Positions 16,235 to 24,511 of a stretch of 64,000 nucleotides of DNA are shown here, in pieces. Below the pieces are notes generated by a model. It worked only from the letters and a program-made list of their open reading frames with translations, did no database searches and was not told the origin of the DNA. How positions within the stretch are numbered: position 1 is the first letter of the stretch; every line of letters starts with the position of its first letter. Source of the stretch: Pseudomonas triclosanedens (GTDB taxonomy: Bacteria; Pseudomonadota; Gammaproteobacteria; Pseudomonadales; Pseudomonadaceae); contig NZ_CP113432.1 of assembly GCF_026686735.1 (NCBI RefSeq), forward strand, positions 2,276,001-2,340,000, written 5' to 3'. A program made the position numbers and the translations under genes.

Positions 16235-17707
16235 TCAATTTAGAAGTATGATCTTTGCCTTGCCTTCAGTAATGATTCGTATCAGTCTGTCATTTTCAAG
16301 CTTATCGTAAATCAGCTCTAAGTATTTTGGGTCTCCCCTCAGTCCGGAAGGGCAGTGTCGGCCAATATATGTTCTGTCAAATCTTCTGGAGCTGTCTTCA
16401 TCATATTTCGACCTTAGCCATGCGTGCAGCTCACTTGCATCATTTTCCAGTTTCGCTTCTGGACTAAACATTCTTTCGAATTGACGAGAGAACCAATATC
16501 CCAGCTCGATTGAAGCCCGCATGGTGGTTTCAGAAACGTCGCCTTCGCGTCCTTCAAATACGTGAAAATTTACTGCAAGCCTAAGCATAACTTCCGCAAG
16601 CTTTGAAGCATGATCTGGTGCCCAAGCATAACGCCCACCTTCCAGCATTTGTTTTTCTATTTCATTCCGGGTTTCTATCCATATTGCGGTAGCTCGATCT
16701 GACAAGCGAATTTCTTCACGGGCAAAATTGCCGCGAGAGAATTTTTCTACATAGGATTTATAAAGCTCAACGGTCCTAGCTCTAAACCGTTCGCAAGCCG
16801 ACCAGGTCTGCTCAGCCCCATCAAAAATTCTAGTACCTTGCGTGCTTTTAGAGTTGATAAATAAGCACCTTGCAAAAAAACCAGTCCCCCTTGCGGCCTC
16901 GCCCCGTTTGTTTTCGAAACTTTTCAGGGCGGATGGCTGAATCATTAAGCAAAGAGAAACCCTTACATCCGACAGGTAGTATGATTCTCGAGAGGCTCGC
17001 TCAACCCTTACGCCATCGCCACCCATAATTGCATTTAATTTGTCGAAGTGGTGGAAAGCGCTGCTATTCATTATTCCTGATGCCTCGCTCGATATCCATC
17101 CAGCGGACTGTAATCCACCATTCATATTTCCATACAGGGCTGGCTCTGTGGTGTCCTCGTAAAGAAAGCCGAGCTTCATCGGTTCTTTTGGTTCTTTTAA
17201 ATAATGATCGGATATGACCTCTATTATGTCGTCAGTATTTGCGCCGTCTTTTACTAAGCTTCTTAGCTCGGATTTATGGGCTTTTAAAATTTCCGACCAT
17301 ATTGCGTGCGCGTGTTTAAATTTCTTTAATTCCAAATCTCTATTGGCTAGAATTTCTTTTTGATAATTAAATAAGCCCCCTCCCATTTTATTTAAATACG
17401 GCGTTTTGCCCACTCCGGAACCGGCACTCACTATCAGCGGTAGTGATGTTGGGCATATCTGTCCAAGTGGTGACCGTGCATCGTGTAGTCCTTGAACAGA
17501 CAATGATATAAAGGAAATCGCTGTGCCAAGTGCTAGATCTTTTGGGTTTTTAATATTTCTGAAGCACTCATCAATTGCCTCTGAAGTAATTTCAAAGGGT
17601 AGAGCCGGTATTGGGTCATCAATCAAGTGCCTATTGCTTGCCTCTTTTGGTCCGAGTGGATGATGGTCCCAGGACGGCTGGGGTGCGGCCCTCTTATAGT
17701 CGATCAT
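16235..17707 (-). CDS. DUF3987 (YfjI-type) P-loop ATPase
   Basis: 490-residue DUF3987 protein, the family of E. coli CP4-57 YfjI, thought to be primase/helicase-related. Walker A reads SAGSGVGKTPYLNK near residue 92; further family landmarks are LGFLYEDTTEPALYGNM and a MIQPSALKSFENKRGEAARGTGFFARCLF segment. The ATG lies in an ATGA overlap with the AlpA-like gene, so the two are co-translated. AlpA next to a DUF3987 protein reproduces the alpA-yfjI arrangement of P4/CP4-type satellites. It probably acts in replication or maintenance of the island. AT-rich, like its neighbours. Confidence 0.8.
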   Translation of the reverse strand: MIDYKRAAPQPSWDHHPLGPKEASNRHLIDDPIPALPFEITSEAIDECFRNIKNPKDLALGTAISFISLSVQGLHDARSPLGQICPTSLPLIVSAGSGVGKTPYLNKMGGGLFNYQKEILANRDLELKKFKHAHAIWSEILKAHKSELRSLVKDGANTDDIIEVISDHYLKEPKEPMKLGFLYEDTTEPALYGNMNGGLQSAGWISSEASGIMNSSAFHHFDKLNAIMGGDGVRVERASRESYYLSDVRVSLCLMIQPSALKSFENKRGEAARGTGFFARCLFINSKSTQGTRIFDGAEQTWSACERFRARTVELYKSYVEKFSRGNFAREEIRLSDRATAIWIETRNEIEKQMLEGGRYAWAPDHASKLAEVMLRLAVNFHVFEGREGDVSETTMRASIELGYWFSRQFERMFSPEAKLENDASELHAWLRSKYDEDSSRRFDRTYIGRHCPSGLRGDPKYLELIYDKLENDRLIRIITEGKAKIILLN

Positions 17708-17928
17708 CGAGCCTCCATTTTTTTCATCTCAACAAATTTAACGACCTCGCGTAGATCCCAGCCCACTGCGTAGCCTCCAATTTTGAATGGTTTTGGAAAG
17801 TCGGGATCGAACCACTTTGATTTCGGATCAACCCTCGAGTAAATCGTTGACCTGCTTATTCCAAGCATGTCTTGCAATCGCTTCACGCGAATGACCCTCA
17901 GTTCCTCGTCGTCAAATTTTTCTTTCAT
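17704..17928 (-). CDS. AlpA-family excisionase/transcription regulator
   Basis: 74-residue MerR-like winged-helix protein of the AlpA type: RVKRLQDMLGISRSTIYSRV followed by WFDPDFPKPFKIGGYAVGWDLREVVKFVE. AlpA proteins activate excision or integrase genes of P4-type islands. The ATG at 17928 is chosen because GAGGAGA lies six bases upstream. Its stop overlaps the next gene. Likely the switch of this island, acting on the integrase at 24.5-25.9 kb; that target is inferred. Confidence 0.85.
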   Translation of the reverse strand: MKEKFDDEELRVIRVKRLQDMLGISRSTIYSRVDPKSKWFDPDFPKPFKIGGYAVGWDLREVVKFVEMKKMEAR

Positions 17929-18570
17929 AGGGCGTCTCCTCAAGAAGCCCTAAGTTATCTATTTGGCGATCAAGAATTAGTGCGAGCGCTGAACGTTATT
18001 TATTTTTAAGCGGTAGGCTTGATTTTCTGTCTGGATTCTGGTTTGCATCTGGGTGTGTCGTTGCATGTGATGGATTAGTCTCGGGGTCTTGGGTTAATCG
18101 CGCGTGAAATGCCCCTATGGCCTCAGCCGAGTCGGCTGGCTAAGTGCTTGCGCGTTTAGGTCGATATCACGCGTTGGGGGGGGGTACCGACAAGCCATTA
18201 CTAAATTGGTCAGTGCGCGTCCGGCGTAACTTTTAGAGGGGAGGGCATCAGTCAGTGCTCTGTCGCGTGAGGAGCGTTAATGCCTGAGTGCAAAATCACC
18301 TGGATGCTCACCACAGAGTGGCCGCAGGAAAGCACCTTGGTTGGCTCCGCTGGTACGAGCGTTGCGCCAGAAATCCAACTGTCAACATGGCTGTTGTCGT
18401 CGTCACAGATACTGTTTTTTATAGCGCCACCCCCAGCTACCTGCTTCCTCAGCTTCTTATGAAGCTGAGGAAGCAAGTAGCTGGCAGTCATTCACTTAAT
18501 GAAATTTCAATTCGTCATTTTTTTGACAACACATAACTGCCATGACATCAGCACCAAGGAGGTTCGTTCC
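17929..18570. other. Intergenic region with hairpins and a G9 tract
   Basis: About 640 bp without a convincing gene, between the divergent AlpA operon and the plus-strand island genes. It should hold promoters for both. It contains a G9 run (18176-18184), a small dyad AGCCGAgTCGGCT near 18127, and the long near-perfect hairpin described separately. Short frames overlapping the hairpin have no RBS or familiar sequence. Confidence 0.5.
18433..18484. repeat. Long near-perfect hairpin (24-bp stem, 4-nt loop)
   Basis: The arms 18433-18456 and 18461-18484 are complementary at 23 of 24 positions (one C-A mismatch) around the loop TTAT. No T-run follows on either strand, so a plain terminator is unlikely. 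It lies 87 bp upstream of the gene at 18571. Confidence 0.85.
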
Positions 18571-18900
18571 ATGTCATTGCAGTGCCCCCGCTGTCACTCC
18601 CCCAAAGTCGCTTCTTTCCATCACGCCATGAAAGCCGGCGCAGCCATCGGCGCTGTCGGTGGCCTCGCACGTGGTATCAGTGCTGCTCTGGCAGGCGGCA
18701 AGGCCGGTGCAGCACTCGGCCTAATCGCCGGCCCTGTCGGTATCACACTTGGCTCGGTATCCGGCGCCATTCTCGGCGGCCTGGCCGGAAGCGTCGGCGG
18801 CTGTGCGATCGGTGCTCAACTCGGCGAGTCGCTCGACCGTCACGTCCTGGCTCACAATCTCTGCCTGCTCTGCGGTCACCGCTTCAACCTGCCGACCTGA
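18571..18900 (+). CDS. Glycine-zipper membrane protein with a split zinc ribbon
   Basis: 109 residues. CPRCHSP at the N-terminus and CLLCGHRF at the C-terminus form the two knuckles of one zinc ribbon. Between them lies a Gly/Ala-rich hydrophobic hairpin (AGAAIGAVGGLARGISAAL, then GLIAGPVGITLGSVSGAIL and GGLAGSVGG), a glycine-zipper-type membrane segment. The start follows AAGGAGG. Function unknown; it leads the DUF932-YqaJ-RadC gene row. If the ribbon closes on one face of the membrane, both termini are cytoplasmic. Confidence 0.7.
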   Translation: MSLQCPRCHSPKVASFHHAMKAGAAIGAVGGLARGISAALAGGKAGAALGLIAGPVGITLGSVSGAILGGLAGSVGGCAIGAQLGESLDRHVLAHNLCLLCGHRFNLPT

Positions 18901-18992
18901 TTCGGCTGCCTTCATCTCTCATTCGTCTCTGATTGCCGGTGCTGCGCCATGCGCGGCGCTTTATGCCGGCCTGCACCCAAAGGAAATTCGTC

Positions 18993-19961
18993 ATGGCTCA
19001 TCAAATCGAACAAATGGCGTACGTTGGCGCTACTCCGTGGCACGGCCTGGGCAACAACCTGCCACAGAAACAGCCCATCGAAGTCTGGCAACGCGAAGCC
19101 GGCATGGACTGGCAGATCCTGGAAAGCCCAGTGCACTTCAAGTCGGACGCCATCGGCCATCTGGGCGCGATCCACTCCTTCCCCGAACAGAAGGTGCTCT
19201 ACCGTTCGGATACCAAGGCACCGCTGTCGGTGGTCTCGCAGCGTTATCACACCGTTCAGCCGCGCGAGGTGCTGGAGTTCTACCGAGATCTGACCGAGGT
19301 CTCAGGCTACGAGTTGGAAACCGCTGGCGTTCTTAAGGGCGGGCGCAAGTTCTGGGCGCTGGCACGTACCGGCCAGGGCGCTGCGATCAAAGGTAACGAC
19401 CAGGTGAATGGCTATCTGCTGTTGGCCACTTCCTGCGACGGCACTCTGGCCACCACAGCAACGCCCACCACCATCCGCGTGGTCTGCAACAACACGCTGA
19501 CCATCGCTTTGGACGGCACCAGCCGTGCGATCAAGGTGCCGCACAGCACCCGTTTCGATGGCGATCTGGTCAAGAAGCAGCTGGGTATCGCCATCTCGCA
19601 GTGGGATGACTTCATGTACCGCATGCGCCACCTGGCTGAACGCAAAGTGCAGTGGCATGAGGCGCTGGGCTTCTTTATGAACGTGATGTGCGACACCGGC
19701 CCGACCGGTGCTCTGCCGGAGCAACTGCCTAACGAACGCGCTCTGCGCAAAGTGCAGGAGCTGTACGAAGGTCGTGGTCGCGGCAGCCAGCTGGACTCGG
19801 CACGTGGCACCGCCTGGGGTCTGCTCAATGCCGTGACCGAGTACGTCGATCACGAGCGCCGGGCACGCAGCACGGAGTACCGCCTCGACTCTGCCTGGTT
19901 CGGCCAGGGCGCACAGATCAAGCAACGCGCTCTCGATACTGCCCTGCAACTGGTCGCCTGA
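18993..19961 (+). CDS. DUF932 (YfjQ/TIGR03299-type) phage/plasmid-like protein
   Basis: 322-residue protein of the DUF932 family, common on conjugative and P4-like islands. The opening AYVGATPWHGLGNNL, the central SQRYHTVQPREVLEFYRDL and the segment TTIRVVCNNTLTIAL are diagnostic. The ATG at 18993 follows AAAGGAAAT at good spacing. An intrinsic terminator follows at 19985. The family is linked by context to recombination genes, here the adjacent YqaJ nuclease; biochemical role unknown. Confidence 0.85.
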   Translation: MAHQIEQMAYVGATPWHGLGNNLPQKQPIEVWQREAGMDWQILESPVHFKSDAIGHLGAIHSFPEQKVLYRSDTKAPLSVVSQRYHTVQPREVLEFYRDLTEVSGYELETAGVLKGGRKFWALARTGQGAAIKGNDQVNGYLLLATSCDGTLATTATPTTIRVVCNNTLTIALDGTSRAIKVPHSTRFDGDLVKKQLGIAISQWDDFMYRMRHLAERKVQWHEALGFFMNVMCDTGPTGALPEQLPNERALRKVQELYEGRGRGSQLDSARGTAWGLLNAVTEYVDHERRARSTEYRLDSAWFGQGAQIKQRALDTALQLVA

Positions 19962-19984
19962 ACTTATACCTACTCCACCCCATA

Positions 19985-20020
19985 ACGCCCGACCCGCTTT
20001 GTTGCAGATCGGGCGTTTCT
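19985..20020 (+). terminator. Intrinsic terminator after the DUF932 gene
   Basis: Stem ACGCCCGA/TCGGGCGT with a 16-nt loop and the tail TTTCT. Moderate strength. Confidence 0.6.
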
Positions 20021-20040
20021 ATTTCTGCAAGGTGAACGCT

Positions 20041-21045
20041 ATGAAAGCTACTTCATTGAATCGCAGCATCAGCAAAACCCGTCCGGCTCTGCGCCTGGTC
20101 AGCACCAAGGAGCTGCCGCGCGAGGACTGGCTACAGATACGTAAGCAAGGCATCGGCAGCTCGGATGCAGCTGCGGCCGTTGGCCTCAACCCTTACAAGT
20201 CGCAGCTGGAGCTCTGGCTGGAAAAGACCGGTCGTGATGGTGGCCTGCCGAAGGCTGATCCGCACGATGAGGAAAGCCCGATGTACTGGGGCAACGTCCT
20301 GGAGCCCATCGTGGCCTGGCATTACAGCAAGCGCACCAAGAACAAGGTACGTCGCATCAATGCCGTGCTGCAGCACCCGGATCCGGAGCTGCCCTGGATG
20401 CTGGCCAACATCGACCGCGAGGTGATCGGGGTCGACGATGTGCAGATCCTCGAATGCAAGACAGCCGGCATAAACGGGGCACGCCTCTGGAAAGAGGGCG
20501 TGCCTGAGTATGTGCAGCTGCAGGTGATGCACCAGCTCGCCGTAACCGGCAAGCAGGCGGCGGATGTGGCGGTACTTCTGGGTGGCCAGACACTGGAGAT
20601 CCACCGCATCGAGCGGGACGAGCAGATGATCGCTCGCCTGATCGAGCTGGAGCGTAAGTTCTGGCACTACGTGGAGACTGATACGCCGCCTCCTGCTGAT
20701 GGCACAGCTTCCGCTGAATCAGCCCTGCGCTGCCTCTACCCGGAGGACAACGGCCGGGTCGTCGACTTCAGCGGACAGGCCGGACTGGCCGCAGCCTTTA
20801 TTGAATTGAAGGCCGTTCGCCAGTCGATTGCCGACAAGGAAAAGCGTGAGGCCGAGCTCAAGCAGATGCTGCAGCAGGCCATGGGCGAGGCCAGCCGTGC
20901 GGAGTTTTCCAGCGGCTACGTCAGCTGGCGCAAGGCCAAGGACAGCATCGGTCTCGATGTCGCTCAGTTGCTTAAGGACAAGCCCTACCTGCAGGCCAAG
21001 TACCCACTGCTGAAACATGGTGCTCGACGCTTCCTCGTCGGCTGA
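20041..21045 (+). CDS. YqaJ-family viral recombinase (lambda exonuclease-like)
   Basis: 334-residue nuclease of the YqaJ/lambda-exonuclease PD-(D/E)XK family. GIGSSDAAAAVGLNPYKSQLELWLEKTG opens the domain. MYWGNVLEPIVAWHYSKRTK supplies the first Glu, MLANIDREVI the Asp, and VQILECKTA the ExK motif, so the active site is complete. The C-terminal third is a coiled coil (KAVRQSIADKEKREAELKQML). ATG at 20041 after AAGGTG. It should resect dsDNA ends for single-strand annealing; a partner annealase may be the next gene product. Confidence 0.88.
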   Translation: MKATSLNRSISKTRPALRLVSTKELPREDWLQIRKQGIGSSDAAAAVGLNPYKSQLELWLEKTGRDGGLPKADPHDEESPMYWGNVLEPIVAWHYSKRTKNKVRRINAVLQHPDPELPWMLANIDREVIGVDDVQILECKTAGINGARLWKEGVPEYVQLQVMHQLAVTGKQAADVAVLLGGQTLEIHRIERDEQMIARLIELERKFWHYVETDTPPPADGTASAESALRCLYPEDNGRVVDFSGQAGLAAAFIELKAVRQSIADKEKREAELKQMLQQAMGEASRAEFSSGYVSWRKAKDSIGLDVAQLLKDKPYLQAKYPLLKHGARRFLVG

Positions 21046-21076
21046 AACCCAACTCCTCCAACTCTTCCATCCCCTT

Positions 21077-21117
21077 GGCCAGTCCATGCAGTGACCGCTG
21101 CATGGCTGGCCTTTTTT
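21077..21117 (+). terminator. Intrinsic terminator after the YqaJ gene
   Basis: Stem GGCCAGtCCATGCAG / CTGCATGGCTGGCC (14 pairs, one bulge) followed by TTTTTT. Confidence 0.85.
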
Positions 21118-21136
21118 CATTTCTAGGAGACACACC

Positions 21137-22087
21137 ATGCTCAAAGGTCTGGCTATCACTCCGCCGGTACTCGGGCGGATTTCCATCGGCAAGGTCATCG
21201 AGAAGAACGGCAAGCGACTTCCGGAGAAGGATGACCAATTCACCATCACGTCCCAGGTGCAGGGAAAGGACGGATGGCTGCTGCACCCGCTCAATGACGA
21301 GCTGCGTCAGGGCAAGGACGACAAGCTGCGCAGCATTCCGGTACGCCTTCTGTTCAACGAGCCGGAGCTGAATTTCCGCGCTGACTACACGCTGTTTGAC
21401 CGGCAGTCCGGACGTCCGATCTGCGTCGGCAATGGCGAGTCTTGCAGGCGGGTTACCCAAGACGGTCTGCAGTCGCTGCCATGCCCGTCGCCGGATGCCT
21501 GCCCACTGGCCAAAGGCGGTGCCTGCAAACCCTATGGTCGGCTGAATGTGCTGATAGGTGATGACGATCCGCTAGGCAGCTTTGTGTTTCGCACCACCGG
21601 CTTCAACAGCATCCGCACCCTCGCTGCACGACTGCATTACTTCCAGGCCATATCAGGCAACCGCCTGGCATGCCTGCCGCTGGAACTGCGGCTGCGTGGC
21701 AAGTCAACTCGCCAGAGCCATGGCACACCGATCTTCTACGCCGATCTGACGGTACGCAGCGGCATGGACATGGCTGAAGCACTGGTGACAGCCAGCGAAC
21801 TCGATTCGCGACGGCTGGCTGCGGGCTTCGATCAAGCGGCTTTGGACGAGGCAGCAAGACGTGGCTTCGGCAATGGTGCCTTCGAGGACAGCGAGGAGGA
21901 TGCCAGCGCCATCGTGGAAGAGTTCTACCCCGAGGGTGAAGCACCAGCTGCAGTGATTTCATCTCACCCCAGCCCCAGCAAATCCAGCCTGGCTGAAAAG
22001 CTTGATGCACAGGCTGCTCGTCAAACCCCACCCACAGACCGAGACCAAGGAGGCCGCCATGCGCCTGCACAAGCTGAAAGCCAGTGA
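21137..22087 (+). CDS. Hydrolase/metal-binding-type island protein of unknown function
   Basis: 316 residues. A central Cys-rich region (CVGNGESCRR, LPCPSPDACPLAKGGACKPYGRL) looks like a metal-binding knuckle, followed by LNVLIGDDDPLGSFVFRTTGFNSIRTL. The C-terminus is low-complexity and acidic. Such proteins accompany DUF932, YqaJ and RadC genes on Pseudomonas islands and are usually annotated as hydrolase or metal-binding. From its place after an exonuclease it may be a ssDNA-binding or annealing partner; this is inference. ATG after CTAGGAG. Its 3' end overlaps radC by 29 bases. Confidence 0.65.
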   Translation: MLKGLAITPPVLGRISIGKVIEKNGKRLPEKDDQFTITSQVQGKDGWLLHPLNDELRQGKDDKLRSIPVRLLFNEPELNFRADYTLFDRQSGRPICVGNGESCRRVTQDGLQSLPCPSPDACPLAKGGACKPYGRLNVLIGDDDPLGSFVFRTTGFNSIRTLAARLHYFQAISGNRLACLPLELRLRGKSTRQSHGTPIFYADLTVRSGMDMAEALVTASELDSRRLAAGFDQAALDEAARRGFGNGAFEDSEEDASAIVEEFYPEGEAPAAVISSHPSPSKSSLAEKLDAQAARQTPPTDRDQGGRHAPAQAESQ

Positions 22088-22556
22088 CACGACCGGCACC
22101 TACCTGGTCGAGTCGCCGGTGACGGAAAACGACATCCTGCTGATGGCCAAGCAACTGGCCAGCCTGCGTCTGCGCAAAGGCCGTGAACTGACTTCACCGA
22201 AGGAAGTGTTCAGCCACCTGCAAGCACTGCTGGCCGGATACGAGCATGAGGTGTTCGCACTGCTCATGCTCGATAGCAGGCACCGGGTGATCGCATTTGA
22301 GGAGGTGTTTCGAGGGACCCTAGACAGCGCCAGCGTCTACCCACGGGAAGTCGTGAAGATCGCCTTGGAACACAACGCAGCCGCAATCATCCTGGTGCAC
22401 AACCACCCCTCAGGTGATCCCGAGCCCAGCCAGGCGGATCGCAATCTCACCACGAAACTGCAGGACGCACTGAATCTGGTCGGAGTCAGAACGCTCGATC
22501 ACGTTGTGGTAGGCCTGGAGGATTGTGTGTCGCTGGCTGAGCGCGGCTACCTATAA
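22059..22556 (+). CDS. RadC-like JAMM/MPN protein (YfjY type)
   Basis: 165-residue RadC C-terminal-domain protein. The JAMM metal motif is intact: FEEVFRGT supplies the Glu and VHNHPSGDPEPSQAD the H-x-H-x7-D ligands. The N-terminal helix-hairpin-helix of chromosomal RadC is absent, as usual for mobile-element versions such as CP4-57 YfjY. The ATG follows AAGGAGG. Function uncertain despite the name. It overlaps the previous gene and is followed 10 bp later by a small membrane protein. Confidence 0.9.
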   Translation: MRLHKLKASDTTGTYLVESPVTENDILLMAKQLASLRLRKGRELTSPKEVFSHLQALLAGYEHEVFALLMLDSRHRVIAFEEVFRGTLDSASVYPREVVKIALEHNAAAIILVHNHPSGDPEPSQADRNLTTKLQDALNLVGVRTLDHVVVGLEDCVSLAERGYL

Positions 22557-22566
22557 GGAGGTGCCA

Positions 22567-22740
22567 ATGAAACTGCTGTTAAGGACTCTTGCCTCGGCAT
22601 TCATGTTTGCCGGTATCTTGGCCGGTTGTCTGGCGATATTGCTGCTGGTGATTCTGATGGTGCGGTTTCCAGCATTGTTGATTGCTTTGGTGCTGGCGTG
22701 CTGGATCTACCGGAAGCAGAAAGTAAGAATGAACCCTTGA
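22567..22740 (+). CDS. Small membrane protein
   Basis: 57 residues starting MKLLLRTLASAF, with about 35 consecutive hydrophobic residues (one or two helices), ending in a basic tail (YRKQKVRMNP). TAAGGAGG lies seven bases before the ATG and radC ends 10 bp upstream, so it is probably real and co-transcribed. No family recognised. Confidence 0.6.
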   Translation: MKLLLRTLASAFMFAGILAGCLAILLLVILMVRFPALLIALVLACWIYRKQKVRMNP

Positions 22741-22809
22741 GCGTTGAGCCAGCGTGGGTAGTCGAAAGACTGCCTGCAATGGCTCTCACTTTTTCTTTTG
22801 CCCTGGTAG

Positions 22810-23091
22810 CTAACGCTTACCTGCTGCCTTGTAAGCTGTACTTCGTTCACGCTTGCTCACTGCGACCACCATCACAACCACCCGATCATCTTCGACCCGA
22901 TATACCAATCGATAGCTTGCTGTTCGGAGCTTGATCTTGTAGTGCCCAGGCAGATCCCTGAGGGCATCAGCCTGTACCTTTGGTGCTTCCAGCCGCTCAC
23001 CCAGTTTTTTCTTTGCCTGCTCACGCACCGTATGACCCAGCTTCTCCCATTCCTTCAGCGCTGAGGGCAGGAATTCGAGCTTATAGGTCAT
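22810..23091 (-). CDS. RelE/ParE-family toxin
   Basis: 93 residues with the RelE fold pattern: MTYKLEFLPSALKEWEKLGHTVREQAKKKL, then LRDLPGHYKIKLRTASYRLVYRVEDDRVVVMVVAVSKRERSTAY. The Lys/Arg-rich strand and the C-terminal Arg-Tyr pair match ribosome-dependent mRNA interferases. Its start overlaps the antitoxin by 11 bases, the classical toxin-after-antitoxin order. It should cleave mRNA at the ribosome and stabilise the island. Confidence 0.88.
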   Translation of the reverse strand: MTYKLEFLPSALKEWEKLGHTVREQAKKKLGERLEAPKVQADALRDLPGHYKIKLRTASYRLVYRVEDDRVVVMVVAVSKRERSTAYKAAGKR

Positions 23092-23326
23092 CCAGGTTTA
23101 CCGGCACACCCTTCTCACCGGAGCGTACGTTAACGACATCGATCAGATCCAGATCGTCCAGACGTTCCAGCATCTGCTCGTACAGCTCGGCGGGCACCAT
23201 GTACCCCATCACGCGGTTATGATTGAGAACGGCGACCGGCATGCCCCCAGCACCAGCCATGACGCCAGTGGGGTTTTTCTTCAGCTCAGAAACGCTCACG
23301 GCAACGTCAGCCAAAACACTCTGCAT
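23081..23326 (-). CDS. Phd/YefM-type antitoxin
   Basis: 81-residue antitoxin. The N-terminus VAVSVSELKKNPTGVM and the stretch GGMPVAVLNHNRVMGYMVPAELYEQML are typical of the Phd/YefM/StbD fold that binds DNA and represses its own operon. The C-terminal acidic tail probably wraps the toxin. The ATG follows AAAAAAGGAG. Paired with the RelE-like toxin by overlap. Confidence 0.88.
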   Translation of the reverse strand: MQSVLADVAVSVSELKKNPTGVMAGAGGMPVAVLNHNRVMGYMVPAELYEQMLERLDDLDLIDVVNVRSGEKGVPVNLDDL

Positions 23327-23344
23327 ACCATAGCTCCTTTTTTA

Positions 23345-23362
23345 GGTCTTTATTTTGGTCTT
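23345..23362 (-). promoter_or_regulatory. Possible antitoxin operator (direct repeats)
   Basis: Two copies of AAGACC (read on the minus strand) 12 bp apart, just before the antitoxin RBS. This is where an autorepressor would bind. Weak evidence. Confidence 0.35.
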
Positions 23363-23514
23363 AAGGTGCATAGCATAGCAAGGCATCCCCATGAGCAATC
23401 TTCCGAATGGCAGGAGGATGCGTCCAGTTTTGAGCATCCGCCAATCTGACAGCACCGATAGCCCTTAGGCCTTTCATCCAGCTGTGAGTCTATGGGGATT
23501 GTGCTGACCGCTTG

Positions 23515-24219
23515 CTACCCCCGACTGGTATCGAAACTCCGCTGACGGTCACCAAAATACTTGGTCGCTTTCTTACACAGGTAGCTGGCTCGGAAGAACA
23601 GTTCATGGAGCTCATCAACCTTATCTCGACGGATTTCTCGATTGATAAAGTACTCAGGGTTCGGTGGTCTGTTAACCAACCCCCCAACCTGATCGATTGA
23701 TAATCCAAGTACACTTGCCCAAGACTCTTCAATTCGTCTGAACATATTGATCTTTTCCGATCGTAATAAGCCTAATTTGTAGTATGCGTCGCGATTTAAA
23801 AGAATCAACAGATGATAGTGCAGTCTACCTCCCTGGCCGATCTCTCTCGACCAGACGTACCGCACTTTGCAACCACGTGAGTAGCCGCGCTCAGCCACCC
23901 GATTCTGGTGGTACTTGATCTTTTTTGTAAATGACTCAAAGAACTTGGTTATGACCTTGTTCGTGTATGCATAGTCAGGTAGTTTAATTTTTTTAGGTAC
24001 GTAAAGATCCACTCTGAAAGCCAGGATCCTCGAGTAATCAGTCAGAGCCAAGTCGATAGTATGCTTGAGGGCGGAGAGGCTCTCTCGAATGAAAGGCCCC
24101 TTGTCACGCATTAGTTGGAAGCCTTCAAACGTGTCATCGTAGTGCAGGTGGAGGTTTTTATTATCAGGGTGTCTGAGTGGGTGGTGCGGTAAGGTATTAG
24201 TGTCGTTGAGCATGGTCAT
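23515..24219 (-). CDS. YagK/YfjJ-type protein (inovirus Gp2 family)
   Basis: 234-residue protein of the YagK/YfjJ C-terminal family, also called inovirus Gp2. Recognisable parts are SRILAFRVDLYVPKKIKLPDY, VITKFFESFTKKIKYHQNRV, VRYVWSREIGQGGRLHYHLLILLNRDAY and AWASVLGL-like SWASVLGLSIDQVGGLV. The LHYHLLI strand resembles the HUH motif of rolling-circle Rep proteins, so a replication-initiator role is possible. Homologues occupy the same place in CP4-57-like islands. AT-rich and foreign in codon use. Confidence 0.78.
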   Translation of the reverse strand: MTMLNDTNTLPHHPLRHPDNKNLHLHYDDTFEGFQLMRDKGPFIRESLSALKHTIDLALTDYSRILAFRVDLYVPKKIKLPDYAYTNKVITKFFESFTKKIKYHQNRVAERGYSRGCKVRYVWSREIGQGGRLHYHLLILLNRDAYYKLGLLRSEKINMFRRIEESWASVLGLSIDQVGGLVNRPPNPEYFINREIRRDKVDELHELFFRASYLCKKATKYFGDRQRSFDTSRG

Positions 24220-24511
24220 GAGCTCTATGGTTTAACTCATACTCAATAGGTGATTATTAATTTAAAAAATTCAATGGGCTGGATTGAGATTGGTCAATTG
24301 TGTTGTTGGGTTTTGGTGTTGTAAGGGGTTATTAATAAACATAATACTTGTGCCGCAATGTGTGGTGTATGAATTACGCGGCATTGCCTTATGTTTTTAA
24401 TGTAAAGTAAAAGTATTTTCATGATTTTAACTCCGAGTGTGGTTTCGGAATTAAATTATCTGCGCTAAGAGCTTTTTGGGGTTGGGGTGTCCTTGTAAGG
24501 CTAAGTATTAG
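24220..24511. other. AT-rich intergenic region
   Basis: About 290 bp, much richer in A+T than the surroundings, with no gene. A dyad TGCCGC...GCGGCA (24351-24386) is the only structure seen. It should hold the promoter of the YfjJ-type gene; an origin for the island is possible but unproven. Confidence 0.4.

Noticed and set aside
18252..18491. Small frames over the long hairpin
   Set aside because: Their sequence is dictated by the inverted repeat and there is no ribosome binding site.
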